Shown: positions 8,669 through 17,693, counted from the stretch's first letter. The stretch is DNA of 64,000 bases from CAZUGA01 sp964619885 (GCA_964619885.1 CAZUGA010000019.1:14767-78766); one strand, 5' to 3'. The notes: generated by a model not told the origin, from the sequence alone. A program made the numbers and translations.

Positions 8669-10602
8669 TTTATACTCGTTCTATTGTCAGGTTGGTCGCG
8701 ATTTTTGTGCAAAACATGATAAATCTTGATGGGCTTGTATTTGCCTCTTAGTTGCTGCTTTCCCAAACATTTGATTCGAAAGTCTGAACCGAGATGTTGA
8801 CGTGTGGATTCACAAATTAGTATTCTGGATAAGTGTTCGGAATTTTCGTTAAATTTGTCTTTTTGATAGCTCTCCAAGCGTCCGGCCGTGTTTACGGTAT
8901 TACCTATTGTGGTATACGCCATCCTTTTGGAACTCCCTATACTACCGGCGATTACCGCTCCTGTACAAATTCCTATTCGAATTTGTTCAGTGGGGAGCTG
9001 CAAAGCCGCCCAGTGTTGATTTAGTGAGCTTAACTTTTTCGCCATGGATAGCGCACAATTTACCGCATTTATTGCGTTTCTTTTCACACTTTCCGGGTCT
9101 AAGCAGGGGACCGGGACACCAAAATTCGCTTTCAATCCGTCGCCGGCATAATCGTCTACTATTCCGCCGTGTTCTTCGACGATTCGAGTCATAGCGCTCA
9201 TATAACTGTTGATCCAGTCCATGATTTTTGCCGGGTCAATTTGTTCCATTGAAGAGGTATAACCTTTAAGATCGGTGATCATTACCGTAACGAATAATTT
9301 TTCGGGTCGGGGTCTTCCGCCTTCGAGGAATTGGTCGCGTTTTTCCCAAAGCACGTTGGCGACTTCTGATGAAACGTAAGTTCCAAACAGTTGCATAATC
9401 AACCGGCGTTCCGAATGATTTTTGACCAGCACCCAAATGATAGCTGCTCCAAAAGATGTGAAACATGCCAAAACCGGAGAAACTACGGGCAACCAATAGC
9501 CTATTTTGAATATTGCCGCCAATGTCACAGCGGGGATTATTAGGCTGGCTACGGCGGCCATAAAAAGCATCGTGATCGACCTTATTTGTGAGCCCAAAAT
9601 TGCACCTAGAAGTGCGCCTATGGCGATACAGAATGTTTCAAATCCTTCGCTCAATATTGTTAGAGGTTTACTGATGCCCCACGCATGTCTAACCAGCTGA
9701 TCTGCGACGTGAGCCTGTAATTCCACGCCGTAAATCGTCCCGGTATATTGACTGCTGTAGGGGATCTCATAACGATCTTGTATGCTGGCTGAGGTTGAGC
9801 CGATTAGAACCAATTTTCCATCGATTTTTTCTGCCATGATTTTACTATCGATAATGTCAGCCAATGTATATTGGGGAAATGGGTTGGTACCGAAGCCGAA
9901 GTCCATCAATAACTGGTAGCCTCCGTCGTCGGCTTTGCGGTACCCACCATCATTCGAGGCGAACTTGGGTAAAGTGGTATCGGCCAAACGAATCCAGTCC
10001 GCGTTCTCGGGAGCTGGACTTAGTGTGATATTCTCGGTTCGTAGAAACTCTAGAGTCACCTGCAACGGAAGTGAAAAGTAGTGAGTGTTGGATTCGCTAT
10101 CCCATAGGATTAATATGCTGCGGCGGATGATATTATCAATATCCTGTTTCAAATCGGCAAAACCGATTTGATCTGTAGACTGGACAAACGCGGGCGCGGC
10201 GATTGCGTCATCCAATATTTTTTCGATCAATACGATATTTCGATTTCTCGAAATGACCGAAGCCAATTTCTCGCGGCCATCCAGTTGTAGGTCGCGGAAA
10301 ATGTCGATCCCGATCGAACGTGGATGCATGGCTTCGAGGTTGGTCAATGCAATTGCGAGGATAGCGTCGGAGATTGGATATTGAAAGCGCTGCAAGTCTG
10401 ACTCGTTAACCGTAATCAAGACTACGGGTGATTCGTAATTGTGCGGCCTAGTTTGAGTTTCAAGTAATCTGTCGTAAGTTTGCAACTCGTAAACTTCGAA
10501 TAGCCCCGATTTTCTTAGCAGGTCTACGGATATAGCCACAACGATGGTGATTAATAGGACGGCAACCGCACGGTGCTCAAAATATTGCTTGAGCTTTCTC
10601 AT
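8665..10602 (-). CDS. CHASE2-domain class III nucleotide cyclase (membrane sensor)
   Basis: A 645-aa receptor: one N-terminal membrane segment (about 11-27), an extracytoplasmic CHASE2 sensor (about 35-330), three closely spaced membrane segments (about 335-410) and a cytoplasmic class III cyclase domain (about 430-630). Both metal-binding aspartates are present (D444 in ITDLKGYT and D488 in AGDGLKANFG), as are the VN and RLE residues of the active site. The two positions that normally read adenine are changed: the usual Lys is D484 (VDDYAGD) and the usual Asp is N568 (YTTIGNTVN). The product may therefore not be cAMP. It follows the CHAT gene by 165 bases and overlaps the DUF928 gene. It likely converts an envelope signal into a cyclic nucleotide. 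Confidence 0.9.
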   Translation of the reverse strand: MRKLKQYFEHRAVAVLLITIVVAISVDLLRKSGLFEVYELQTYDRLLETQTRPHNYESPVVLITVNESDLQRFQYPISDAILAIALTNLEAMHPRSIGIDIFRDLQLDGREKLASVISRNRNIVLIEKILDDAIAAPAFVQSTDQIGFADLKQDIDNIIRRSILILWDSESNTHYFSLPLQVTLEFLRTENITLSPAPENADWIRLADTTLPKFASNDGGYRKADDGGYQLLMDFGFGTNPFPQYTLADIIDSKIMAEKIDGKLVLIGSTSASIQDRYEIPYSSQYTGTIYGVELQAHVADQLVRHAWGISKPLTILSEGFETFCIAIGALLGAILGSQIRSITMLFMAAVASLIIPAVTLAAIFKIGYWLPVVSPVLACFTSFGAAIIWVLVKNHSERRLIMQLFGTYVSSEVANVLWEKRDQFLEGGRPRPEKLFVTVMITDLKGYTSSMEQIDPAKIMDWINSYMSAMTRIVEEHGGIVDDYAGDGLKANFGVPVPCLDPESVKRNAINAVNCALSMAKKLSSLNQHWAALQLPTEQIRIGICTGAVIAGSIGSSKRMAYTTIGNTVNTAGRLESYQKDKFNENSEHLSRILICESTRQHLGSDFRIKCLGKQQLRGKYKPIKIYHVLHKNRDQPDNRTSIK

Positions 10603-10767
10603 GATTCGTCGACGGTGGATAATCGGTTTGGCATACTTAATACACCGGTATGAAGCCCCTGAGCTCAGTTTGCAATTCAGAATAAGTTGGCGCTTTGCAG
10701 AGACTGAAAAGTCGCTGGTATTATTCGGATCGCTGCGAAGTTAAATCATTATTTAGCGCACAGTGGA

Positions 10768-13146
10768 TTATAACCAACTGTTAATCAATAAAAAGGCTGA
10801 CCAGTAGCCGGGGTGCCTATAGCGTATATCGCTAATCAATTTCAGTTGTGCTAGCTGCACTGCGGTCGCGCGTGAGGTGCGCGGTTTGTGAAGTTGTTGG
10901 TAAAATTCTCCGACCAATTCGGCGGCTGCAGCGTCGTGTACTTTCCATAACGTACCAATCGCGCTTCTGGCACCGGCCTTTACTGCGATTCCTGATAAAC
11001 CCAAGGCCGCTCTATCGTCCCCCTGAGCTGTTTCACATGCACTCAATACCAGAAGTTCCAGTGGATTTTCGCGAAATTTTAACAAACCAATGTAATCGGC
11101 AAGCTGACGCATAGTCAAGCGACTGTCATAGGTCAGGATAAAACTTTCCTCAACATTTTTTTCGAATTTACCGTGTGTCGATATATGTAAAACGCTTGGG
11201 TCTTTTGATTTCAAAGCGGTTTTCAATTTGTCGCTGCGGAATTGTTCATCCAATAACTGGGTGCCGCCAAATGTGTTTTGTACATTGTTTAATTCATCGA
11301 CAACGTGGCGCAACGCAGGAAAGCCTTGTACCGGTTTACTGATTCCTCCCATCAATACCATTTCCTGATCGGACTGAATAGCCTGTGGGTCGGTTAGACT
11401 GAGTCCGGGGGTGATGCCGACCGCAAACTTTTCGATCAAGAATCGCTTACCATCGTATAAGGCCGACATCGGTATAGTGCCTAGTGCGCCACCGGGTACA
11501 AATATCAATGTATTGATGTTTGCGGATACAAGTTCAGGTTCGATCGGTTCGATTAACCAACGATATAGCGCTAAGCCGGGAATTCTATATTCGTTGGTGG
11601 TTCGTTTTTCCAATAATCGGCGAAATCGTCGAATTTCATTGACCAAAATTGTTTTGCTGACCGGGACGGAAAAATTTTTCGGATCGTCACCAGGTAACGT
11701 CACTAATAATTCCAGTCGGTCCTCGAGCAAGATGGGATAGATTATTGCCGCAGATGTTGCTGAATGCTCTAGCGACTTAACCTTTGCGAGTAAGGCATCA
11801 ACACAATCGTCTCTAAAATAATTTCGAAGTTCCGCGGTTTTTAGTAATTCGACCGTATCGCGGGCTGTACTGCGATAGCGCGCGGCTTGTTTGGGGTCGG
11901 GTATTTCTTCGGCGGCATTCAACAAAAGGTTAACCAATTCAAGGTAAATAGGACCAACGTTTTCCCTAAAAGCGGCTTCGTTTGAACCGTAACCGGTCGA
12001 CATTCTGTAGCGCAGCGACTGAAGTGTTCTTACGGCGTTTTTGTAGGCCGCGATGGCTGCGCTGCGTCGACCTAAGGCGGAAAGCAGCCGTCCGCGTTGC
12101 CATTCCCACAGATAATACGCTGGTCTGGAGTCAGCCAGTTGTGATTGAAAAATAGCCTGGACGGTCAAATCAAGCGCGTCGGAGTACCGTTCGTCGCGTT
12201 CGTACAGCCCTCCGCTAAAGCCTAAGGCATAGGATTTTCCTAGCGCGTCGTCTAATCGATCTGCCGACTCAGTGGCTTGGTTGAGTAGGTCCAGTGCGGC
12301 ATGCTTTTGATCCTCCACCTGAGTATATTCGTTTTGCAAGCGCTGTAAATTTCGAGAAATATTTATTAACAGATAAATTTTGCTATGCGAGTCATCAAGC
12401 GTTTTTGCAAGCGAAGCCGATTCGGCGAGGAAATTCATCGCTTGATCATATTCTTTCAATTTCAAATTCACACCGCCGGCGTTGGCCAGTGTTCGTGCTG
12501 TAAAAAGTGGGCGATTTGTTGTTTTGCTTGCAAGTATGCTTTTATTGTAAGCGCCTAACGCGGCATTGTTGCGGTTTTGCACGGACAACAAATTCCCCAA
12601 ATCGTTGTAGACTATCGCCATCAGCTCGGGGGATTGATTTGAATCTGCTATTTCAATAGCGGAGTTCAAATGTTGTTGGGCTAACTCCAATGAGCCCAGC
12701 GCTATTTCAATACTTCCTAACGCGCCCACCATGGTGGCGGTCGCTTCAACGTCATTCTGTTGATTTGCCAGGGTATAACCAGTTTTTAGGATCTTAGCGG
12801 CTGATTCGTATTCGCCTAGACCTTTATGGGCTTCGGCAAGTTGTAACAAGGTGGTTAGAACCAATTTAGATTGTTTTTCGTTGCCAAGCAATTTCTTGTT
12901 TTGCACGGCAAGCGCTGCTGCAGCGGCAAAATCTCCGTGAATCAGCAGCTGGTTTACTTTGGCTACTTGGGCTTGGGAGGGTGAATCGGCGAACGAATTA
13001 AATCCATATACAAACAAGACTATCAACGTGAATGTCCGTTTCAACCGGGGCGCATTTAAACAATCGAATCGGTAGGTCTGGCCGGAATGGCGATTTCGAA
13101 TTGCCGGCCGAAATCTGCTTAGGATAAAATTGAAACAGGTCTGCAT
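10768..13146 (-). CDS. CHAT-domain caspase-like peptidase with TPR array, predicted exported
   Basis: A TPR/CHAT protein. About a dozen degenerate tetratricopeptide helices fill the first two thirds and a C-terminal CHAT domain follows. The catalytic dyad is visible: His658 in HISTHGKF and Cys704 in LSACETAQGD (numbering from the ATG at 13146), with the ALGLSGIAVKAGARSAIGTLW segment (read here as two parts) typical of the fold. A signal-peptide-like run, RTFTLIVLFVYGFNSFA, lies near the N-terminus. The start is uncertain: no good ribosome binding site precedes any candidate. The frame is open to a TTG at 13314, an ATG occurs at 13146, and a TTG at 13044 would begin exactly with MKRTFTLIV, a textbook signal sequence. 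First gene of the block, divergent from yaaA. Likely partner or target: the TPS proteins encoded downstream. Confidence 0.88.
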   Translation of the reverse strand: MQTCFNFILSRFRPAIRNRHSGQTYRFDCLNAPRLKRTFTLIVLFVYGFNSFADSPSQAQVAKVNQLLIHGDFAAAAALAVQNKKLLGNEKQSKLVLTTLLQLAEAHKGLGEYESAAKILKTGYTLANQQNDVEATATMVGALGSIEIALGSLELAQQHLNSAIEIADSNQSPELMAIVYNDLGNLLSVQNRNNAALGAYNKSILASKTTNRPLFTARTLANAGGVNLKLKEYDQAMNFLAESASLAKTLDDSHSKIYLLINISRNLQRLQNEYTQVEDQKHAALDLLNQATESADRLDDALGKSYALGFSGGLYERDERYSDALDLTVQAIFQSQLADSRPAYYLWEWQRGRLLSALGRRSAAIAAYKNAVRTLQSLRYRMSTGYGSNEAAFRENVGPIYLELVNLLLNAAEEIPDPKQAARYRSTARDTVELLKTAELRNYFRDDCVDALLAKVKSLEHSATSAAIIYPILLEDRLELLVTLPGDDPKNFSVPVSKTILVNEIRRFRRLLEKRTTNEYRIPGLALYRWLIEPIEPELVSANINTLIFVPGGALGTIPMSALYDGKRFLIEKFAVGITPGLSLTDPQAIQSDQEMVLMGGISKPVQGFPALRHVVDELNNVQNTFGGTQLLDEQFRSDKLKTALKSKDPSVLHISTHGKFEKNVEESFILTYDSRLTMRQLADYIGLLKFRENPLELLVLSACETAQGDDRAALGLSGIAVKAGARSAIGTLWKVHDAAAAELVGEFYQQLHKPRTSRATAVQLAQLKLISDIRYRHPGYWSAFLLINSWL

Positions 13147-13564
13147 ATTCGCTGTATTTGACGGCAATAGCTTTGAAATCGGTTGGGGAGTTGCGCTATG
13201 ACTCATATCTGGTTTGCGGTAAGTCGGAGCTTCCTGGCGCAGTAATGACGGACATTTATTATTTTTGTCGCCGTTAACCTTGGGTGCGACGATATTAGCA
13301 TTGCCGGACGGCAAATTAAATAGAGATGGTATTTTTGATAGATTGTATGTATTTACACGAAATATTTGGTGCTCGGTATTGATTCAGGTGAGTATTCTAT
13401 CGGTGTGCTGGGATTAGGTCTGTTGAGTGAGTGCGGCGAATAATCAATTGATATACCGACCTTGCTGCCTTAGGTTAAATCAGGGGAAGTGCTCAAGGGA
13501 TTGCTTAGAAGCGGTCATTTTGAAAAAATAGACTTTAACCGACTCAGTCAATTAACCAATTCAA

Positions 13565-14326
13565 ATGATCATTGTTATTTCCCCGTCTAAAACTTTGGAT
13601 TTCTCACTAAACCATTTTCGCAAGCATACGCAGCCTAGACAGCTGGAGCAAAGCCAGGAATTAATCGATCGGGCTCAACAATTTAGTCCGGATGAATTGG
13701 CAGAACTAATGAATATTAGCGAGAAACTTAGCCAACTTAATTGGCAGCGCTATCAAGATTTCCAGCAACCTTTTTCCCTGAGAAATGCTAAACAAGCGTT
13801 ATTGGCTTTCAAGGGCGATGTTTACGCCGGGATTGCGGCGGATCAGTATTCCAAAGAGGACTTTGATTTTGCCCAAAAACACTTACGAATTCTGTCCGGT
13901 TTGTATGGTGCGTTGAGGCCCTTGGACTTGATTCAACCCTACCGATTGGAAATGGGAACGCGGTTGCAAAACCAGCGAGGAAAGAATCTATATGAGTTTT
14001 GGGGTGCTCAGGTTACTGAACTACTCAATCAAGATCTTAGCCATGAATCCGCACCTATACTGATCAATTTAGCTTCAAACGAATACAATAAGGTGGTTAA
14101 GCCCAAGATTTTAAATGCAAAAATATTAACGCTGGCGTTCAAAGAAAATAAGTCGGGAGTCTATAAAACCATAGGCGTCCATGCCAAACGTGCGCGTGGA
14201 CTAATGGCCGATTACTTGATAAAGAATCGCCTAACCGAAGCCGAACCGATCAAATTATTTAACAGGGAAAATTATGTTTATAACGAATCTTTATCTTCTG
14301 AGAAGCAATGGGTATTTAGTCGGTAA
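13565..14326 (+). CDS. yaaA: YaaA family peroxide-stress protein (DUF328/UPF0246)
   Basis: Full-length (253 aa) member of the YaaA family. The N-terminal MIIVISPSKTLDF, the central GDVYAGI, LSGLYGALRPLDLIQPYRLEMGT and the C-terminal HAKRARGLMADYLI are all family hallmarks. In Escherichia coli YaaA is a cytoplasmic DNA-binding protein that lowers free intracellular iron and DNA damage under peroxide stress, within the OxyR regulon. It starts at an ATG 250 bases from the divergent CHAT block. No strong ribosome binding site or OxyR operator was identified by eye. It stands alone on its strand. Confidence 0.95.
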   Translation: MIIVISPSKTLDFSLNHFRKHTQPRQLEQSQELIDRAQQFSPDELAELMNISEKLSQLNWQRYQDFQQPFSLRNAKQALLAFKGDVYAGIAADQYSKEDFDFAQKHLRILSGLYGALRPLDLIQPYRLEMGTRLQNQRGKNLYEFWGAQVTELLNQDLSHESAPILINLASNEYNKVVKPKILNAKILTLAFKENKSGVYKTIGVHAKRARGLMADYLIKNRLTEAEPIKLFNRENYVYNESLSSEKQWVFSR

Positions 14327-14469
14327 TAGTTTTTAGGCTGGTGTTTCAATCTCGCTATAACGGGGGTCAATAGCGAAACCTATCTTACTATCCTGATGAT
14401 TATTGCCGTGTAAATTATTCCTGCGCGACTAATAGCATTGTTCGTCTAAGAAAGTACTCTATTGAAATT

Positions 14470-14497
14470 AGCTCTAAGGTTCAGGCGCGTTAGAGCT
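14470..14497. terminator. Weak hairpin between convergent genes
   Basis: AGCTCTAA (14470-14477) pairs with TTAGAGCT (14490-14497) across a 12-nt loop, between yaaA and the convergent TPR gene. No long T-run follows, so termination is only a possibility. Confidence 0.25.
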
Positions 14498-14575
14498 ATT
14501 CATAATATAGCTTTAGAAGCAACTTAACGGAAACTCAGTTATTGTTCGGAGCTATACGGATTCACATTGCACCGA

Positions 14576-15184
14576 TCAAATTTTGGGTATCGAATCAATA
14601 AAGTCCTCGAACCATTCGGCTTGCGCAAAATTGCTTAAATCCGGATCCGATTTCATATCAGCGGTTTGCGGTAGATTAGCGTGCTCAAATGCTGTTTTCA
14701 GAAAGTTTTGGCACTGCTCTGGGTCGTTTCGTATGCTGCTGATACACGCAAGATTATAGGCCGAAATACCGGGGCAGATTTTTTCTGCAGCCAGGAATTT
14801 TTCGTTGGCTTGATCGTATAAACCGTTTGCCGGGTCAGGATTAATGACACGAGCTTGGTCCATTAATGCAGCTCCCCAGTCGTTCAAGATTTCATGGTTG
14901 TTGGGGGCGATTGTTAAAGCTGCGGCATATTTGGCGCTGGCTTCTGAAAATATCGCTTCTGCGTCTTGTCCAGTTTTACCCTTCGCTTGGGCGGTTAACG
15001 CCAATGCCCAGTGATGCAAAGCGTCGATCACCGTTGAATCGTTGTCAATGACCAATTCGAACTTGGAATAGGCTTGTTGAAATAATGAATCGGAGCTTTC
15101 ACCGTCCGATTTTTGTGCAGATTCCATTTTTTTAATGCCGTTTTTGATTTGCGATTTCGCAAATATTTGTGCCATTGTGCCCAC
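14576..15184 (-). CDS. TPR-repeat protein of unknown function
   Basis: A 202-aa soluble protein with no signal peptide. It has at least three tetratricopeptide-like helix pairs (for example SKFELVIDNDSTVIDALHHW, then SAKYAAALTIAPNNHEILND, then NEKFLAAEKICPGISAYNLA), suggesting a protein-interaction scaffold. A GTG at 15184 has GAGGT about eight bases upstream and is preferred; an in-frame ATG three codons later at 15175 is the alternative. No enzymatic domain is seen. The C-terminal segment (LSNFAQAEWFEDFIDS) resembles the end of other TPR proteins in which the last unit covers residue depletion, but no partner can be named. It is preceded by a long non-coding stretch and convergent with yaaA. 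Confidence 0.75.
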   Translation of the reverse strand: MGTMAQIFAKSQIKNGIKKMESAQKSDGESSDSLFQQAYSKFELVIDNDSTVIDALHHWALALTAQAKGKTGQDAEAIFSEASAKYAAALTIAPNNHEILNDWGAALMDQARVINPDPANGLYDQANEKFLAAEKICPGISAYNLACISSIRNDPEQCQNFLKTAFEHANLPQTADMKSDPDLSNFAQAEWFEDFIDSIPKI

Positions 15185-15587
15185 GGGATTGACCTCGATT
15201 GATTGATGGAGTGGTTATCAAAAAGAAAAGACAACGATAATAGTGAATCTGATTCAGTTTCTCAACTATGACAGGTAGTGGCCTCCACGGTTGAATATGG
15301 CGTGTAAATTGCGTTATTAACGCGGGATGCATATTTGGTTTGAATAGACTCGTATGTGATGCTTAGGAATGTTTATTTTGGGAATAAAAAAGCGCAATTA
15401 TTGTGCACAATTGTAGATTTATCATCCGCTTTACGAATTCAGTGCGACCAAATATGGGCCAAAAGTGCCCAAAGTTGTGACATTTTATCAGCTATATAGC
15501 CGGGAAGGTCGTTAAATTTAGTGGTCTGATTGCTAATCGGCTGGTTATATTCTTCAATTCAAGATTGGCGGAGTATCAGGAGGCAAA
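15185..15587. other. Divergent intergenic region
   Basis: About 403 bases between the TPR gene and an unknown gene pair, AT-rich towards the plus-strand gene. It presumably holds promoters for both directions. A dyad around GCGCAATTATTGTGCACAA (about 15391-15409) could be an operator but is imperfect. AGGAGG at 15578-15583 is a consensus ribosome binding site for the next gene. Confidence 0.35.
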
Positions 15588-16217
15588 ATGGTTAATCAAT
15601 GTAGTAAGAGACTAATCGTTGATGTGAATGTCCGGGAATATTTCCGGGACACGGTTTCCAAAGCCGTTGTCAACCAGAGTATCGATGTGACCGAAGATTC
15701 TATATATTATCTGGTCAATCTGTTGACTGATTTCGCCGACGCGAAAACATTTTATCAGGACACACCGCGAGGCTCCCGCACCATTCCGTTGGCTAAATTA
15801 TACGCTGAAGCAGTTGAAGTTGAATCTGAAGCTGACCGACAACGGGCGATGCGGCGTTTGGGTGACATCTCTTTATTTGTTGCGGGATTATTTTCCGATA
15901 GTTTGCGCAATAGGCTGGTCGACGTGGATTATTACATCTCTATGGGGGGATCTGCGTATGGTTATTTATCAGAGGTACTCAAGGGGCGTGAAAGAGGCTA
16001 CGCCTACAGTACCGTGTTTTCTGAACTGGCTGATAATTTCACCGATTTTGTCGATGTATTGGCCGAGGTTGGAGATCAGTCCGAATTAAAGTCGGATTTG
16101 GATCTGTTACGTGTTTATAAAGTTTGGTTAAAAACGCATAGCAAGCGTGCAGCACGTCAGCTACGAGAATGTGGCATTTATCCGCAACAATTCGGCAGTC
16201 GCCCGCGACCCCACTGA
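15588..16217 (+). CDS. Protein of unknown function, first of a gene pair (209 aa)
   Basis: Not recognised. A consensus AGGAGG four bases before the ATG makes the start secure. The protein is soluble and mostly helical. A basic, arginine-rich C-terminus (KRAARQLRECGIYP) and a central segment with DVDYYISMGGSAYGYL are its most distinctive parts. No signal peptide, membrane span or catalytic motif was seen. It is followed after only 12 bases by a second unknown gene on the same strand, so the two are almost certainly co-transcribed and probably act together. Confidence 0.75.
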   Translation: MVNQCSKRLIVDVNVREYFRDTVSKAVVNQSIDVTEDSIYYLVNLLTDFADAKTFYQDTPRGSRTIPLAKLYAEAVEVESEADRQRAMRRLGDISLFVAGLFSDSLRNRLVDVDYYISMGGSAYGYLSEVLKGRERGYAYSTVFSELADNFTDFVDVLAEVGDQSELKSDLDLLRVYKVWLKTHSKRAARQLRECGIYPQQFGSRPRPH

Positions 16218-16229
16218 TAAGGGTCTCAA

Positions 16230-16889
16230 ATGCGTTTGGTTGGTTTGCAGAAGGAACTGGAGCAAATCTATGGCATTGCCATAGATTATTCGGTCGAGGA
16301 CTTTCTGATCACCGACGCAGATTTAGTTCGGCAACTGGATACCAGTCATAATCCGCGGGATATCAAAGAAAAATTATTGATCAGTCATTCGGAAGATTGC
16401 TTGGAAATTTCGCTGTACCTGGATCAAAAAGTGGTTGATCACCTTACTCGGGAAAATCCGTTGGTTGGTTTAAATGGGGGTAATTTGACGGAGTTTTGTA
16501 TAGCCATCGAGGGCGTAAGTCACTTTTTGTACCTGATGTGGAATGCCCTGCTGGAAAAACCGGTAACCTTGCTTGAATTGGAGATGCAGGCGGAAGTGGA
16601 TAAATACATTACTTGTTTGCGCCTTTTACAACGGCAAAATAAAAAATTGATATCGTCCAGAATTCGAGAAATTTTGTTTTATCGTGCACAGTTTGACGAT
16701 GCACTCGATCAACATGCGCTCAAACGCTACAAGGATGCAAATTTTTTCGCCGGAAAATACTGTATGCAGCTTGAACATGAATATCTAAAGGACCGGCAAA
16801 GACCCAATTGGTATCCCGAAATTCGCAATTTCTACCGGTTGCCGCAAACTGAAAAAATCCTTCGGATTCAATCGGGTAGGGTCACCTAG
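16230..16889 (+). CDS. Protein of unknown function, second of a gene pair (219 aa)
   Basis: Not recognised. It begins MRLVGLQKELEQIYGI and reads as a soluble alpha/beta protein; conspicuous segments are FCIAIEGVSHFLYLMW and LLELEMQAEVDKY, an amphipathic acidic helix, followed by a basic, aromatic C-terminal third (DANFFAGKYCMQLEHEYL). It shows no similarity by eye to the gene 12 bases upstream, so the pair is not a duplication. No transport signal is present. A weak hairpin (TTAACC 16917-16922 with GGTTAA 16931-16936) follows the stop. Confidence 0.75.
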   Translation: MRLVGLQKELEQIYGIAIDYSVEDFLITDADLVRQLDTSHNPRDIKEKLLISHSEDCLEISLYLDQKVVDHLTRENPLVGLNGGNLTEFCIAIEGVSHFLYLMWNALLEKPVTLLELEMQAEVDKYITCLRLLQRQNKKLISSRIREILFYRAQFDDALDQHALKRYKDANFFAGKYCMQLEHEYLKDRQRPNWYPEIRNFYRLPQTEKILRIQSGRVT

Positions 16890-16998
16890 AATAGCCATTA
16901 AAGTGCGTCCGCGAGATTAACCGGCTGTCTGGTTAAAAGGGCTTTGTCAACTTTCCGAAATTAAGATAAAGATATGGCGGATTAAATCTTCTACGTTA

Positions 16999-17508
16999 TC
17001 AAGCTGCGGTGCCTACGTGTCCAGCTACCGCGCCCACGCCCATGGTTTCTGCCGCCCCAGGTTTGTACGAACTGTGCGCTTCGGTATCAAATTCCTCGGC
17101 CAATGACTGGCCTGACTCCGATATATCGTAGACCTGGCACCAGGTTTTGACGATAGATTTGCCGAAGCCGAGCCCGATCACCATTCGTTCGGCTCGATTG
17201 CCCTGGTCAATAGAGGTCAGTTGGCCTTCGATCAACAGGTAATCACCCTCAGGCGCTGGGTCATTGTCGAATAGCCGGGTGTCCAGTCCGAGATCCTGCA
17301 GTTTCGCGACCAGTTTTTTTGCAAGAGCTTCGGAAACAGTTCTACCAAGAAGAAGTTGCTGCTCGGTCGGGTCCGTGTATTCAAATTCGCGTTCCAGTTT
17401 GGCGAACAATCCGCTGTTAAGTTGGATCCCGTCAGAAGAATAAGCAAAGTTTTTTACGACTGCGATTCTCGGTTTTGCAAGCGGATCGGTTCCTCGATAT
17501 GTACCCCG
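16999..17508 (-). pseudogene. DUF4410 protein remnant, N-terminus lost
   Basis: The frame encodes a DUF4410-like core: KPRIAVVKNFAYSS, GRTVSEALAKKLVAKLQDLG, LLIEGQLTSIDQGNRAERMV and GFGKSIVKTWCQVYD. Reading upstream, family-like sequence (YRGTDPLAKPRIAVV) begins immediately after an in-frame TGA at 17509-17511. Before the TGA the same frame has an ATG (17574) followed by only 21 codons lacking the lipoprotein signal usual for the family. A TTG at 17409 would allow a 136-aa product but would cut the conserved first strand. The C-terminus also stops early, just after VGAVAGHVG. I infer a decayed gene; a functional short form or sequencing error is possible. Confidence 0.6.
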
Positions 17509-17635
17509 TCAGCCCAGACCGCGTGATCCGTTATGTACTTCGGAGTTGAATCCGCGTTTTTTATTCTTTGTCATGAAAAACGGTAAAAGGAAAAACCTTC
17601 TGCCGAAATTCTAGACAGCGTCGTCTTTAGGTATA

Positions 17636-17669
17636 TAAGGGAACACTTTCCTATGAAAGTGTTCCCTTA
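17636..17669. terminator. Perfect 15-bp hairpin downstream of the toxin gene
   Basis: TAAGGGAACACTTTC (17636-17650) and GAAAGTGTTCCCTTA (17655-17669) form an uninterrupted stem with a CTAT loop. It lies between the toxin stop (17694) and the DUF4410 remnant. On neither strand does an uninterrupted T-run follow, so it may be a terminator, an mRNA 3' stabiliser or a relic of a small repeat element. Confidence 0.55.
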
Positions 17670-17693
17670 TTGGGCTATTTTGCTGTTTTGTGA

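Noticed and set aside
17232..17447. Alternative minus-strand frame in the DUF4410 remnant, considered as a frameshifted N-terminus
   Set aside because: Its translation has no lipoprotein signal or DUF4410 similarity; the family-like sequence stays in the main frame up to the TGA.
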